A stretch of 64,000 nt of DNA from Cellulophaga omnivescoria (GCF_001999725.1 NZ_MDDP01000010.1:186001-250000); one strand, 5' to 3'; counted from the first letter of the stretch, positions 1 through 9,685 are shown. The notes: generated by a model from the sequence alone, not told the origin. Translations and numbers: made by a program.

Positions 1-868
1 TCATAACATATAAGTAATTTGGATTTTCTTGCTCCCACTTTAATCCACCTTTGTTACCATAAATTTTAATGGTAAGTCCGTTTTCTTCACCAGTGGCTAT
101 TTGGCTAGCTCTTATTATGCCCTTTGCATTACTGTTAAAGCGTACAAGTGCTGTACCATCAATATCCATTTTATTATCTTCGTACAAATAGTTTAAATCT
201 GATAATAAAGATTTTATTTGCATACCAGTTGTGTACTCTATCATGTTAAACGCATGTACTCCAATATCTCCCATACAACAACTAATTCCAGATTTTTCTG
301 GGTCTAATCGCCAAGTGCTTGTTCTTTTATCTTTTTCATGTATTATAGGGTTTATCCAACCTTGGTAGTATTGTGCATCTACCTTTTGGATGTTTCCTAT
401 GGCCCCAGCTTTTATCATTTCACGCATTTGGCGCACCATAGGGTAGCCTGTATAGGTATGTGTAACTGCAAAAATAGTACCTGCTTTTTCTAGTGTAGCC
501 TGTAAAATTTTAGCTTCTTCATAAGTGGTTGTCATTGGTTTTTCACAAATAACATGAAATCCATTCTCTAATAGCTTTTTTGCCATAGGAAAATGTAAAA
601 AGTTAGGTGTAAGTATAGAGCAAACCTGTATTCTTTCTTCGGTTGGTAATTTTAACTCTTCTTCAATTAAGGTGTCAAAGTCTTTATATATTCTGTTTGT
701 AGGAATATCTATTTGCTTTGCAAAGTTTAAACTATCCTGTAAATTAGGGTTAAAAACAGCGCCCGTAATTTGGTAATTATCATTAATAAATGAAGCTACC
801 CTGTGTAAAACACCAATTAAAGAATCTCCGCCGCCGCCTAGTATTCCTAGTCTTATTTTTTTACTCAT
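1..868 (-). CDS. Gfo/Idh/MocA family oxidoreductase, 3' end outside the window
   Basis: Seen: the reading frame is open from an ATG at 868 down to the left edge (289 codons), so the C-terminus is missing. The N-terminus has a Rossmann dinucleotide motif (GILGGGGDS, residues 8-16). The family's EKP motif, whose lysine acts in catalysis, lies at residues 109-111. Family knowledge: these are NAD(P)-dependent sugar dehydrogenases or reductases with an alpha/beta C-terminal domain. Neighbours: it lies downstream of and codirectional with the lipoprotein isomerase (20-base gap) and opposite a GMC flavoenzyme operon, which fits oxidation of a sugar or cyclitol, possibly via 3-keto sugars. The substrate cannot be read from sequence. 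The start is preceded by an AT-rich stretch without a clear Shine-Dalgarno, as is usual in this phylum. Confidence 0.85.
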   Translation of the reverse strand, partial: MSKKIRLGILGGGGDSLIGVLHRVASFINDNYQITGAVFNPNLQDSLNFAKQIDIPTNRIYKDFDTLIEEELKLPTEERIQVCSILTPNFLHFPMAKKLLENGFHVICEKPMTTTYEEAKILQATLEKAGTIFAVTHTYTGYPMVRQMREMIKAGAIGNIQKVDAQYYQGWINPIIHEKDKRTSTWRLDPEKSGISCCMGDIGVHAFNMIEYTTGMQIKSLLSDLNYLYEDNKMDIDGTALVRFNSNAKGIIRASQIATGEENGLTIKIYGNKGGLKWEQENPNYLYVM

Positions 869-888
869 ACAAGTGTTTTTTTAATTTT

Positions 889-1875
889 TTATTTTAAGTT
901 TTTTGCAGCATTAACTAATAAATCTCTTGTTGCAATAATACCTTCTTCTTCACCTTTTTCATCACCTTCATACTCAACACCAATAAACCCTGTGTAACCT
1001 GCATCTTTTACTATTTGTAGCATTTTCGCATAGTCAATTTTAGTTTCGTTACCTTCAGCATCAAAATTATAAGACTTTGCGCTAACAGCTTTTGCATAAG
1101 GCATTAACTCAGTAACACCTTTGTAGTTGTCATACATTTCTTCACAGCCTTCTTCTGATTTTTTTATGCAAAAGTTTCCAAAATCTGGTAGTGTGCCTAC
1201 GTTATCCATATTAACTTGGCTCATAACTTCTGATAGTAGTTTGCCATTAGAAGATAAACCACCGTGGTTTTCTACAATAACATTAATGTTATGTTCTTTG
1301 GCAAAAGTACCAAGTTGTTTTAATCCGTCTATAGAACTAGTAACCCATTCTTGTTCATTAGTAGAGCCCGATAAATTTACGCGTATGGCGTGACAGCCCA
1401 TTTCTGCTGCTGCTTTAACCCATTTGTAATGATTTTCTACTGCTTTTTTGCGTTCGGTTTTATCTGCCAATGCAAGGTCTCCTTGACCATCAATCATGAT
1501 CAATACATTTGTCATTCCGTGTTTTTTTGCAGCTTCGTTAGATTTTGCAATAAATTGCGCCATAGCTTCATCAGAATAGTTTGCTTCTTTAACATCATTA
1601 TACAGGGCGCTAACATATTCTAAGCCAGTAAAACCAAGGCTTTTAGCTTTTTCTGCAAAATCATAAGGATTGCCACCATCAAAAACTTGTTTGTGTAAAG
1701 ACCATTGCGCTAATGATAATTTAAAAAATGGTTTTTGCTCTTCGGTGTTGGTTACTGCAACTTCTTCTTTTGCTTCTTCATTTTTTTTAGGAGCATCCTT
1801 ACAAGATGCAAAACAAAAAACAAGTAAAATTAATGGGTATTTAACACTCTGTTTAACTAGTTTTTTAACTTTCAT
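889..1875 (-). CDS. Sugar phosphate isomerase/epimerase-like lipoprotein (xylose isomerase-like TIM barrel)
   Basis: Seen: 328 residues. A signal peptide ends in a lipobox (FASC, Cys25), followed by an Asp/Glu/Lys-rich linker and, from about residue 50, an AP-endonuclease-2/xylose-isomerase-like TIM barrel. Acidic metal-ligand candidates occur in VIVENHGG and near the C-terminus in VEYEGDE. Family knowledge: the fold isomerises or epimerises sugars with a divalent metal. The lipid anchor places it in the periplasm or at the cell surface, unlike the cytoplasmic isomerases of central metabolism. It heads the minus-strand pair with the Gfo/Idh/MocA enzyme. Inference: it processes an oxidised sugar made by the GMC enzyme encoded opposite. 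Its exact reaction is unknown. Confidence 0.82.
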   Translation of the reverse strand: MKVKKLVKQSVKYPLILLVFCFASCKDAPKKNEEAKEEVAVTNTEEQKPFFKLSLAQWSLHKQVFDGGNPYDFAEKAKSLGFTGLEYVSALYNDVKEANYSDEAMAQFIAKSNEAAKKHGMTNVLIMIDGQGDLALADKTERKKAVENHYKWVKAAAEMGCHAIRVNLSGSTNEQEWVTSSIDGLKQLGTFAKEHNINVIVENHGGLSSNGKLLSEVMSQVNMDNVGTLPDFGNFCIKKSEEGCEEMYDNYKGVTELMPYAKAVSAKSYNFDAEGNETKIDYAKMLQIVKDAGYTGFIGVEYEGDEKGEEEGIIATRDLLVNAAKNLK

Positions 1876-1910
1876 TTTTTAGATATTTAATTTTTAGGAA
1901 TTTACATCAA

Positions 1911-1924
1911 CTATAACGTTATAG
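1911..1924. promoter_or_regulatory. 14-bp perfect palindrome between divergent sugar genes
   Basis: CTATAACGTTATAG is a perfect palindrome with a central CG. It sits between the start of the lipoprotein isomerase (1875) and the -7 element of the GMC operon (1972-1979). Operators centred on CG are typical of LacI-family regulators, so a sugar-responsive repressor or activator site is plausible. No regulator gene is visible in the window. Confidence 0.45.
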
Positions 1925-1971
1925 TACGTTACCCTCAATATTTATAGGGTTTAAATGTAGAAAATTTATTT

Positions 1972-1979
1972 TATATTTG
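1972..1979 (+). promoter_or_regulatory. -7 promoter element of the GMC operon
   Basis: TATATTTG matches the Bacteroidota -7 consensus TAnnTTTG exactly and lies 29 bases before the ATG of the GMC gene. No clear -33 TTTG was found, which could mean activator dependence. Confidence 0.6.
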
Positions 1980-2008
1980 AGAAAATTATGAAATAAACAA
2001 TACAAAGA

Positions 2009-3727
2009 ATGGGCAAATTTTATTATAACGAAGAACAAGAGTCTTATGATGCTATAGTTGTAGGAACTGGCATAAGTGGAGGATGGGCCGCTAAAGAATT
2101 GTGTGAGGCTGGTTTAAAGACTTTAATTTTGGAAAGAGGTAGAATGGTAAAACATAGGGATGATTACCCAACCGCTTTTAAAGAGTCTTGGGATTTGCCA
2201 AATAACGGAGCCATTTCTCCTGAAGAAAAAGCAAAACAAGAAAAACAGTCTAGAACTGGATATACTACAAATGCAGATACAAAGCATTGGTTTGTAAATG
2301 ATTTAGAACACCCTTACAATGAAACTAAACGTTTTGATTGGATGCGTGGTTACCATGTTGGAGGAAGATCTATAATGTGGGGTAGGCACAGTTACCGCTG
2401 GAGTGATATAGATTTTGAAGCCAATAAAAAAGATGGTCACGGTGTAGATTGGCCTGTTCGTTATAAGGATATAGAGCCGTGGTATGAAAAGGTAGAAACT
2501 TTTATTGGTGTGTCTGGAGAAAGCTTAGGCTTGCCGCAATTACCAGATAGTAAGTTTGAGCCTGTAATGCCGCTTAATTGTGTTGAAGAAAAGTTAAAAG
2601 AAAGTGTAGCTGAAAATTTTAATGGCCGCGTTGTAACAGCTGGTAGAGTTGCCCACATTACTAGTGATAAAAAGTTTGCAGGAGACGGTAGGTCTAAATG
2701 TCAGTTTCGTAATCGTTGTAGTAGAGGTTGTCCTTTTGGTGCGTATTTTAGTAGTAACTCTTCTACGTTACCAGCTGCAGAGGCTACAGGTAATTTAACA
2801 CTTAGGCCAGACTCTATTGTTTATGAGGTTATTTATGATGAAGAAACTAAAAAAGCAACTGGAGTTAAAGTTATTGATAGAATAACAAAAGAAAAAATAG
2901 AATTTAAAGCAAAGGTAATTTTCTTATGTGCTTCTGCTATTGCTTCTACAGCTATATTAATGCAGTCTAAGTCTGATACTTTCCCTAACGGAATGGGTAA
3001 TGAGTCAGACCAGCTAGGAAGAAATATTATGGATCACCATTTAGGTTGTGGTGCAAATGGTAAGTTTGATGGCTTTGAAGATAAATATTATAAAGGCAGA
3101 AAGGCAAACGGTATATATATTCCTAGATTTAGAAATTTAGGAGGTGATACAGATCGTAAAGAATTTATAAGAGGTTACGGTTACCAAGGTGGTGCAAGCA
3201 GAGGTAACTGGCAAGAGGTTGTTGCAGAAACAGGTTATGGCAAAGATTTAAAAGATGCTATTTTAAAGCCAGGCGGATGGACTATGGGTATTATGGGATT
3301 TGGTGAAGTATTGCCTTATGAAGATAATAGGTTTACTCTAGATTATAATAAATTGGATGATTGGGGATTGCCAACTGTTACTTTTGATGCAGAATTTAAG
3401 GAGAATGAACTTAAAATGCGTGAAGATATTAAAGAGCAGGCCGCAGCTATGTTAAAATCTGCAGGATTAAGAGATGTTAATGTCTTTGATAATATTGGGG
3501 CTTTAGGTCTTGGTATTCATGAAATGGGTACGGCTCGTATGGGTCATGATCCTAAAACATCTGTGCTTAATAAATACAATCAGGTGCACTCTGTACCAAA
3601 TGTATATGTAACAGATGGGTCTTTCATGACATCATCTTCATGTGTTAACCCATCGTTAACATATATGGCTTTTACTGCAAGAGCGGCAAACCATGCTGCA
3701 GAACAATTTAAAAAAGGATTATTATAA
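2009..3727 (+). CDS. GMC family FAD-dependent oxidoreductase (glucoside 3-dehydrogenase / gluconate dehydrogenase large-subunit type)
   Basis: Seen: 572 residues. The N-terminal FAD motif is VVGTGISGGWAAKE (residues 17-30). A Cys cluster C231-x5-C237-x3-C241 resembles the iron-sulfur site of glucoside 3-dehydrogenases. The C-terminal GMC signature contains HEMGTARMG and CVNPSLT, the usual His-Asn catalytic pair. It has no signal peptide of its own. The next gene, overlapping by one base (TAATG), encodes a subunit with an RR-type leader; known enzymes of this class are exported as a folded complex on the small subunit's Tat signal. Family role: oxidation of a sugar hydroxyl in the periplasm, with electrons passed to the respiratory chain. 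Context with MocA-type and isomerase proteins favours a 3-keto-glycoside pathway over gluconate oxidation, but this is inference. Confidence 0.88.
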   Translation: MGKFYYNEEQESYDAIVVGTGISGGWAAKELCEAGLKTLILERGRMVKHRDDYPTAFKESWDLPNNGAISPEEKAKQEKQSRTGYTTNADTKHWFVNDLEHPYNETKRFDWMRGYHVGGRSIMWGRHSYRWSDIDFEANKKDGHGVDWPVRYKDIEPWYEKVETFIGVSGESLGLPQLPDSKFEPVMPLNCVEEKLKESVAENFNGRVVTAGRVAHITSDKKFAGDGRSKCQFRNRCSRGCPFGAYFSSNSSTLPAAEATGNLTLRPDSIVYEVIYDEETKKATGVKVIDRITKEKIEFKAKVIFLCASAIASTAILMQSKSDTFPNGMGNESDQLGRNIMDHHLGCGANGKFDGFEDKYYKGRKANGIYIPRFRNLGGDTDRKEFIRGYGYQGGASRGNWQEVVAETGYGKDLKDAILKPGGWTMGIMGFGEVLPYEDNRFTLDYNKLDDWGLPTVTFDAEFKENELKMREDIKEQAAAMLKSAGLRDVNVFDNIGALGLGIHEMGTARMGHDPKTSVLNKYNQVHSVPNVYVTDGSFMTSSSCVNPSLTYMAFTARAANHAAEQFKKGLL

Positions 3728-4374
3728 TGAATAGAAGATTAGCACTTAAGAACCTAGGTTTGTCATTAGGCTATGTTGTAGCTACGCCAACCTTAATTAG
3801 TATTGTACAAAGTTGTAAAAATGATAAAGGTGTTGCTTTTACTCCAGAGTTTTTTTCTCAAGAAGAAGGTGATGTTGTAGTAACCCTAATGGATATTATT
3901 TTACCTAAAACAGATTCTCCTTCAGCATCTGAAGCAAATGTTCATATGTTTGTAGACCAATATATTAATGTGTCTAACACAGCGGAAGAAAAGGCTTTGT
4001 TTAAAGCTAAAATGGCTAGTTTTTTATCTTTAGCAAAAAGTAATTCAAAAAAAGAAGCTGTTTCTGATATTACTGCTGAAGAGCTTGAAAATACATTAGC
4101 AAGTTGTTTAAAATTGTCTGAAGAGCAAATAAAACAACAAGATATTACTATGCGTAATTATAATAATGCTATTGCCAATGGAGAAGTAGGAGAGTTAGAT
4201 GTAAACTCTGGGGCAATTGCTTTTGCGCAAGAGCTTAGAGGTTGGACAATTAGAGGTTATAAAGCAACCGAAGAAATAGCTAAAAACTTTTTAGCTTTTG
4301 ACCCTATTCCAGGAAAGTATGTTCCTTGTGGTACTATTGACGAATTTACAGGAGGTAAAGCTTGGGCTTTGTAA
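3727..4374 (+). CDS. Gluconate 2-dehydrogenase subunit 3 family protein (Tat-carrying small subunit)
   Basis: Seen: 215 residues. The leader has twin arginines (NRRLALKNLG), a hydrophobic stretch and a lipobox-like VQSC at about residue 30, so it is probably a Tat-exported lipoprotein. The remainder is a mostly helical domain typical of gluconate dehydrogenase subunit 3 / the small subunit of glucoside 3-dehydrogenase. The start codon overlaps the stop of the GMC gene, which implies translational coupling and equimolar subunits. Family knowledge: this subunit is needed for maturation and Tat co-export of the flavoprotein. No cytochrome c subunit follows, so the electron acceptor lies elsewhere. 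Confidence 0.82.
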   Translation: MNRRLALKNLGLSLGYVVATPTLISIVQSCKNDKGVAFTPEFFSQEEGDVVVTLMDIILPKTDSPSASEANVHMFVDQYINVSNTAEEKALFKAKMASFLSLAKSNSKKEAVSDITAEELENTLASCLKLSEEQIKQQDITMRNYNNAIANGEVGELDVNSGAIAFAQELRGWTIRGYKATEEIAKNFLAFDPIPGKYVPCGTIDEFTGGKAWAL

Positions 4375-4386
4375 TTAACTAATTTT

Positions 4387-5304
4387 ATGAAGAGAAGGAG
4401 TTTTATACAAAAATCGGCATTAACTACAGGGGCTATAACCTTAGGTGTTGCTTATGGTGCTGCTTCTAATAATATTGAGAAAGCTAAGCATACATTTAAT
4501 TTAAAGTATGCGCCACATTTTGGTATGTTTTCTAATTATGCTAAAAGTTTAGAAGATCAACTGCATTTTATGGCAAGTGAGGGCTTTACAGCGTTAGAAG
4601 ATAATACTATGCTTAATCGTGATGTTGCTACTCAAAATAAACTTGCAAAAACAATGCAAAATTTGGGGATGCAAATGGGGGTTTTTGTTGCTCATGAAAT
4701 ATTATGGAAAAAGCCTAGTTTGGCTTCTGGCGATTTGGCTTTAAGAGAAAAGTTCTTGTCCGAAATTAAAAGATCTGTTGAGGTCGCTAAGCGTGTTAAT
4801 GCTAAATGGGTTACTGTTGTGCCAGGTCATGTAGATTTAAAACAGTCTATGGGGTACCAAACGGCACATGTAATAGAGTCTTTAAAGCAAGCAGCTTCTA
4901 TTTTAGAGCCTCACGGCATAGTTATGGTGTTAGAGCCGTTAAACTTTAGAGATCACCCTGGTTTGTTTTTAACAGATTCTCCACAAGCTTATGAAATTTG
5001 TAAGGCTGTAGATTCTCCATCTTGTAAAATTTTATTTGATATTTATCATCAGCAAATTCAAGAGGGTAATTTAATACCAAATATGGAAGCATGTTGGGAT
5101 GAAATAGCTTATATACAAATTGGAGATAACCCAGGAAGAAAGGAACCTACAACTGGGGAGATAAATTATAAAAACGTTTTTAAATTTATTTATAATAAAA
5201 ATTTTACTGGCATTTTAGGTATGGAGCACGGAAACTCTATGCAAAATAAAGCAGGGGAACGTGCTGTTATTAATGCTTATAAAGAAGTGGATAATTTTAT
5301 TTAA
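4387..5304 (+). CDS. TIM-barrel sugar isomerase, hydroxypyruvate isomerase-like, Tat signal
   Basis: Seen: 305 residues. The leader (KRRSFIQKSA followed by a hydrophobic, Ala/Gly-rich segment) fits a twin-arginine signal. The barrel carries metal-ligand candidates in LEPLN, FDIYHQ and MEHGNS, in the order found in hydroxypyruvate isomerase-like proteins. It is the third gene of the GMC operon (12-base gap) and is followed by a strong terminator at 5324-5352. Export matches the periplasmic GMC enzyme, so it probably acts on that enzyme's keto-sugar product. The specific reaction is not known, and the Hyi name would be an over-call. Confidence 0.8.
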   Translation: MKRRSFIQKSALTTGAITLGVAYGAASNNIEKAKHTFNLKYAPHFGMFSNYAKSLEDQLHFMASEGFTALEDNTMLNRDVATQNKLAKTMQNLGMQMGVFVAHEILWKKPSLASGDLALREKFLSEIKRSVEVAKRVNAKWVTVVPGHVDLKQSMGYQTAHVIESLKQAASILEPHGIVMVLEPLNFRDHPGLFLTDSPQAYEICKAVDSPSCKILFDIYHQQIQEGNLIPNMEACWDEIAYIQIGDNPGRKEPTTGEINYKNVFKFIYNKNFTGILGMEHGNSMQNKAGERAVINAYKEVDNFI

Positions 5305-5323
5305 ATATGTTGTTTAACGTACT

Positions 5324-5352
5324 AAAAAGCTGTGCTTATGCACGGCTTTTTT
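5324..5352 (+). terminator. Rho-independent terminator of the GMC operon
   Basis: A 12-bp stem (AAAAAGCTGTGC with GCACGGCTTTTT, one G-T wobble), a four-base loop and a T-run, 20 bases after the isomerase stop codon. Confidence 0.85.
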
Positions 5353-5519
5353 GTATTTTATATGCTTGTGTTATGTTGGAAATTGTAATTTTAAGTTAAA
5401 TTCTATAAATTTTTATCGATTAACTGCACTTTTATTTGGTTGTATGTAAAGTTTTTGTATTTTCATAACGTATAAATAACAAAAGGGTAATATTTCTCTT
5501 TTTGTAAATACGAACTACT

Positions 5520-5606
5520 ATGGAGAATTATTTTATTTTATTAATTGTGTATACTTCTGCACTAGTGTATTCTACAATTATTAGACCTAGACTTAGAAAA
5601 GAATAG
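5520..5606 (+). CDS. Possible 28-residue single-pass membrane peptide
   Basis: Seen: ATG at 5520, 28 codons, stop TAG at 5606. The peptide has a hydrophobic core (YFILLIVYTSALVYSTII) and a basic C-terminus (RPRLRKE), the layout of a small membrane protein with a cytoplasmic basic tail. It is followed 28 bases later by an exceptionally strong terminator, so a short transcript ends here. The unit stands alone between the terminators at 5324-5352 and 5717-5773. Alternatively the transcript could be a small regulatory RNA and the ORF fortuitous. No family is recognised. Confidence 0.4.
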   Translation: MENYFILLIVYTSALVYSTIIRPRLRKE

Positions 5607-5634
5607 TTAAGACTATTTCTTGGCTTTATAAATT

Positions 5635-5684
5635 AAAAGCATCATTAAATCTACTATTATGGTAGTGTTTAATGATGCTTTTTT
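5635..5684 (+). terminator. Strong terminator of the small-peptide / sRNA unit
   Basis: AAAAGCATCATTAAA pairs perfectly with TTTAATGATGCTTTT, with an inner CTAC/GTAG stem, and is followed by T residues. It is too far from the GMC operon to serve it, because that operon already has its own terminator, so it marks a separate short transcript starting after 5352. Confidence 0.85.
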
Positions 5685-5716
5685 GTTTGGTGTAGTTGGT
5701 AAAATAATAATGTTAA

Positions 5717-5773
5717 ATAAAAAACCTCAAGCTATGCCAAATTAGGGGAGGGCATAGTTGAGGTATTTTTTTT
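5717..5773. terminator. Bidirectional terminator, 3' of nrdA
   Basis: ACCTCAA-G-CTATGCC pairs with GGCATAGTTGAGGT (one bulged G). An A-run lies on the left and a T-run on the right, so it can stop transcription from both sides. It lies 40 bases after the nrdA stop on the minus strand. Confidence 0.8.
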
Positions 5774-5812
5774 CTCGTCCATAACGAGAGGTGTTCATAA
5801 AGCTTTATGCTG

Positions 5813-8290
5813 TTATGAGCCGCACATTAAACAATCGTCATCTGCTTGGCCAGCTTTAGCTTGTTCTATAAGTGCTTTCATTTCTGCTGCACTCATAGGT
5901 TCTACATCTGTATCTACAGGTGTAGGGTTAACTTTTAACTCCGTTGCCGCAGCTTTAGGAGCAGTACTAACTGCAGCTAACTTTGGTTCAGGAATTTCAA
6001 CTTTTGGAGTTTCTTTTTTCTTGCTATTGTCTACTGTAAACTTAATTGCATCTGCCGCAGCTTTTGTTCTTAAGTAGTACATACCCGTTTTAAGTCCGCT
6101 TTTCCATGCGTAAAAGTGCATAGATGTTAACTTAGAGTAGTTAGCGTTTTCCATAAATAAGTTTAAAGACTGACTTTGGTCTATAAAATACCCACGGTGT
6201 CTAGACATGTCAATAATGTCTTTCATACTTAACTCCCAAACAGTTTTATATAATTCTTTTATTTCTTGAGGAATAATATCTATGTGTTGTATAGATCCGT
6301 TAGCACGCATAAGCTCTTGTTTAAGGCTTTCATTCCAAAGTCCTAATTGTACTAGATCTTCTAATAAATGCTTGTTAACTACAATAAACTCACCAGATAA
6401 AACTCTACGTGTATAAATATTGGATGTGTAAGGTTCAAAACACTCATTATTACCTAAAATTTGAGAGGTAGAAGCCGTTGGCATTGGGGCAACTAATAGA
6501 GAGTTTCTAACTCCATTTTTTAGTACGCTTTTGCGTAATTTTTCCCAATCCCATCTGCCTGATAGTTCATCATCTTTAATGCCCCATAAGTTATGCTGAA
6601 AATCTCCTTTAGATATTGGAGATCCTTCGTAGCTAGAGTAAGGACCTTCTTCCTTAGCCATTTCCATAGAAGCTGTTACGGCAGCATAGTATAATGTTTC
6701 AAAAATCTCCTGATTTAGTTTTTTTGCTTCATCACTAGTAAAAGGCATACGCATCATAATAAACGCATCTGCTAAGCCTTGTACTCCTAAACCAATTGGT
6801 CTGTGACGCATATTAGAGTTTTTAGCTTCTATTACAGGATAGTAGTTGCGGTCTATTACAGTGTTTAAGTTTCTGGTAACGCGTTTAGTTACACGAAAAA
6901 GCTCTTTATGGTCAAACTCTCCATTTTTTACAAACATTGGTAAAGCAATAGAGGCAAGGTTACACACAGCTACTTCATCAGGAGCAGTGTATTCCATAAT
7001 TTCTGTACATAGGTTAGAAGAGCGTATAGTACCTAAGTTCTTTTGGTTACTTTTACGGTTTGCGGCATCTTTGTAAAGCATATAAGGTGTGCCAGTCTCT
7101 ATCTGAGATTCTAGTATTTTTTCCCAAAGGTCACGAGCCTTTATTGTTTTTCTTCCTTTGCCTTGAGCTTCAAATGCAAGGTATGCTTCTTCAAATTCTT
7201 TATCGTGTTTTTTGTATAAATCTGGGCATTCATTAGGGCACATTAGTGTCCAGTCTTCATTAGCTTCAACTCTTTGCATAAATAAATCTGGAATCCACAT
7301 TGCGTAAAAAAGGTCACGCGCACGCATTTCTTCTTTACCGTGGTTCTTTTTTAGATCTAGGAACTCAAAAATATCTGCATGCCATGGTTCTACATAAACA
7401 GCAAAGCTACCTTTACGTTTTCCTCCTCCTTGATCTACATAACGAGCCGTGTCATTATAAACGCGCAGCATTGGTACTACACCATTAGACGTACCGTTTG
7501 TACCTGCAATATAAGAACCTGTAGCTCTTACATTGTGTATAGATAAACCAATACCACCGGCAGACTGAGATATTTTAGCAGTTTGCTTTAAAGTGTCATA
7601 AATACCATCAATACTATCATCTTGCATAGCAAGTAAAAAGCATGAAGACATTTGTGGTTTTGGCGTGCCAGAGTTAAACAATGTTGGTGTAGCGTGTGTA
7701 AAGTATTTTTTAGACATAAGTTCATATGTCTCTATAGCAGCATCTAAATCGTTTAAATGTATACCTATAGATACACGCATTAACATGTGTTGTGGTCGTT
7801 CTGCTATTTTACCATTAAGTTTTAATAGGTAAGAGCGCTCTAAGGTTTTAAATCCAAAATAATCGTAGCCAAAATCTCGGTTGTATATAATAGTAGAGTC
7901 TAGTTTTTCTGAGTTGTCTTGTATCACTTTAAAGACTTCATCAGATAAAAGAGGTGCTTTTTTACCTGTTCTTGGGTTTACATATTCATATAAATCTTTC
8001 ATTACTTCAGAGAAAGATTTTTTCGTGTTTTTATGTAAGTTAGATACAGATATACGTGCTGCTAGTTTTGCATAATCTGGGTGAGTAGTTGTCATTGTAG
8101 CGGCAATTTCTGCTGCTAAATTATCTAACTCAGATGTTGTTACACCATCATACAAACCTTCTATAACACGCATAGCCACTTTTAAAGGGTCTACTAATGC
8201 GTTTAAGCCATAACAAAGTTTACGAACTCTTGCCGTAATCTTGTCAAACATTATTAATTCTTTTCTGCCGTCTCTTTTTACTACATACAT
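5813..8290 (-). CDS. nrdA: Ribonucleoside-diphosphate reductase, alpha subunit (class Ia)
   Basis: Seen: 825 residues. An N-terminal ATP-cone ([16 protein letters not shown], about residues 3-18 onward) binds the overall activity effector. The catalytic barrel contains the first redox cysteine (SSCFLL), the thiyl cysteine (NLCTEI) with the second redox cysteine in VCNLAS, and the [15 protein letters not shown] loop. A flexible tail of about 90 residues ends in CLMC, the shuttle cysteine pair that is re-reduced by thioredoxin. Role: reduces NDPs to dNDPs with NrdB. It is downstream of nrdB (115-base gap) in the same orientation and ends at the terminator 5717-5773. The order nrdB then nrdA is reversed from Escherichia coli. 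All key residues are present. Confidence 0.97.
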   Translation of the reverse strand: MYVVKRDGRKELIMFDKITARVRKLCYGLNALVDPLKVAMRVIEGLYDGVTTSELDNLAAEIAATMTTTHPDYAKLAARISVSNLHKNTKKSFSEVMKDLYEYVNPRTGKKAPLLSDEVFKVIQDNSEKLDSTIIYNRDFGYDYFGFKTLERSYLLKLNGKIAERPQHMLMRVSIGIHLNDLDAAIETYELMSKKYFTHATPTLFNSGTPKPQMSSCFLLAMQDDSIDGIYDTLKQTAKISQSAGGIGLSIHNVRATGSYIAGTNGTSNGVVPMLRVYNDTARYVDQGGGKRKGSFAVYVEPWHADIFEFLDLKKNHGKEEMRARDLFYAMWIPDLFMQRVEANEDWTLMCPNECPDLYKKHDKEFEEAYLAFEAQGKGRKTIKARDLWEKILESQIETGTPYMLYKDAANRKSNQKNLGTIRSSNLCTEIMEYTAPDEVAVCNLASIALPMFVKNGEFDHKELFRVTKRVTRNLNTVIDRNYYPVIEAKNSNMRHRPIGLGVQGLADAFIMMRMPFTSDEAKKLNQEIFETLYYAAVTASMEMAKEEGPYSSYEGSPISKGDFQHNLWGIKDDELSGRWDWEKLRKSVLKNGVRNSLLVAPMPTASTSQILGNNECFEPYTSNIYTRRVLSGEFIVVNKHLLEDLVQLGLWNESLKQELMRANGSIQHIDIIPQEIKELYKTVWELSMKDIIDMSRHRGYFIDQSQSLNLFMENANYSKLTSMHFYAWKSGLKTGMYYLRTKAAADAIKFTVDNSKKKETPKVEIPEPKLAAVSTAPKAAATELKVNPTPVDTDVEPMSAAEMKALIEQAKAGQADDDCLMCGS

Positions 8291-8405
8291 GCTACAATTG
8301 TTTTTAGTGATACGTTGGTTAGGTCAAGTCTTGTGAGACTCAACAAATTGGTTATTTATAGTGCTTTTTTTAGAAGTGTATTCTAAAAAATAAAAGGGTT
8401 AAATT

Positions 8406-9392
8406 TTAAAAATCTGCGTCAAAGCTAATTTTCTGTGCGTCGTCACCATCATTATTGTTGGCAACTCCAGATTTTTGGTACTCGGCTACTCTTTTTTCAA
8501 AGAAATTTGTTTTTCCTTGAAGAGAAATCATATCCATAAAGTCAAACGGATTGGTAGAGTTGTACACTTTGTCACAGTTTAATTCTACTAATAAGCGGTC
8601 TGTTACAAATTCTAAATATTGTGTCATTAATTTAGAGTTCATACCAATTAAGCTTACAGGTAAAGATTCTGTAATAAATTCTCTTTCTATATCTAATGCG
8701 TCTACAAGTATTTCTGTAATACGCTCTTTAGGTACTTTGTTTATTAAGTGGTGGTTGTGTAAGTGTACTGCGTAATCACAGTGCATACCTTCATCTCTAG
8801 ATATTAATTCGTTAGAAAAGGTTAAACCAGGCATTAGGCCTCTTTTTTTAAGCCAAAATATAGAACAGAAAGAACCAGAAAAGAAAATGCCTTCTACTGC
8901 TGCAAAAGCAATTAAGCGCTCTGCAAAACTTGGAGATTCAATCCATTTTAAAGCCCAATCTGCCTTTTTTCTAATAGCAGGGAAGTTCTCTAATGCATGA
9001 AATAAAATATCTTTTTCTTTTTCATCTTTAACATAAGTGTCAATTAATAACGAATATGTTTCAGAGTGTATGTTTTCCATCATTATTTGAAAACCATAAA
9101 AGAATTTTGCTTCTGCATATTGTACTTCACTAACAAAGTTTTCTGCTAGGTTTTCATTTACAATACCATCAGATGCAGCAAAAAACGCTAATATGTGTTT
9201 AATAAAATAACGTTCGTCGTCGTTTAATTTGTTTTTCCAGTCATCTAGATCAGCGTGTAAATCTATTTCTTCAGCTGTCCAGAAACTAGCTTCACATTTC
9301 TTGTACCAATCCCATAAATCATTATGTTTAATAGGAAAAATTACAAATCTGTCTTCGTTTTTTTCTAAAATAGGTTCTATTGCTGCTGACAT
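8406..9392 (-). CDS. nrdB: Ribonucleoside-diphosphate reductase, beta subunit (class Ia)
   Basis: Seen: 328 residues. The ferritin-like fold has the complete diiron set: D75, E106, H109, E167, E201, H204. The radical tyrosine is Y113 in IHSETY. Tyrosine at this place argues for a class Ia-type radical rather than the class Ic form, where phenylalanine replaces it. Role: generates and stores the tyrosyl radical for NrdA. It is the first gene of the nrdB-nrdA operon. A near-consensus promoter (9462-9492) and a leader hairpin lie upstream. No ferredoxin or activase gene is adjacent. Confidence 0.97.
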   Translation of the reverse strand: MSAAIEPILEKNEDRFVIFPIKHNDLWDWYKKCEASFWTAEEIDLHADLDDWKNKLNDDERYFIKHILAFFAASDGIVNENLAENFVSEVQYAEAKFFYGFQIMMENIHSETYSLLIDTYVKDEKEKDILFHALENFPAIRKKADWALKWIESPSFAERLIAFAAVEGIFFSGSFCSIFWLKKRGLMPGLTFSNELISRDEGMHCDYAVHLHNHHLINKVPKERITEILVDALDIEREFITESLPVSLIGMNSKLMTQYLEFVTDRLLVELNCDKVYNSTNPFDFMDMISLQGKTNFFEKRVAEYQKSGVANNNDGDDAQKISFDADF

Positions 9393-9426
9393 AATTTAAA
9401 TCTGGATTATAACTGTTTTTAAAATT

Positions 9427-9492
9427 TTAAGGAGAATTGTTCCTTAAACCTTGGGGGACTACAAAGATTGTAAAATGTAGGCACATGGTAAA
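9427..9492 (-). promoter_or_regulatory. Candidate nrdB promoter and leader hairpin
   Basis: On the minus strand TTTA (9489-9492), a 19-base spacer and AATCTTTG (9462-9469) give one mismatch per element to TTTG-N19-TAnnTTTG. Downstream in the leader, TTAAGGA (9441-9447) and TCCTTAA (9427-9433) form a 7-bp hairpin before the nrdB ATG. A further hairpin (TTGCTG 9499-9504 with CAGCAA 9527-9532) lies upstream of the promoter. No NrdR box was recognised. Confidence 0.4.
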
Positions 9493-9685
9493 GGGGTTTT
9501 GCTGCTTTTAGCTTATAAGTTTTTAACAGCAATTGTTGACATGTGTGCTCGCTAGTGATGTTTATTGCCTTTGAAGAATTTATATGTTTTTTTAGTTTTT
9601 AAAACATAAAAATGTTCTAAAAAAATAAACCAAAAAGTATATTGTTTATAAGTGTTGTGAGCTAGTGAAGTAGCAATTTATGACG

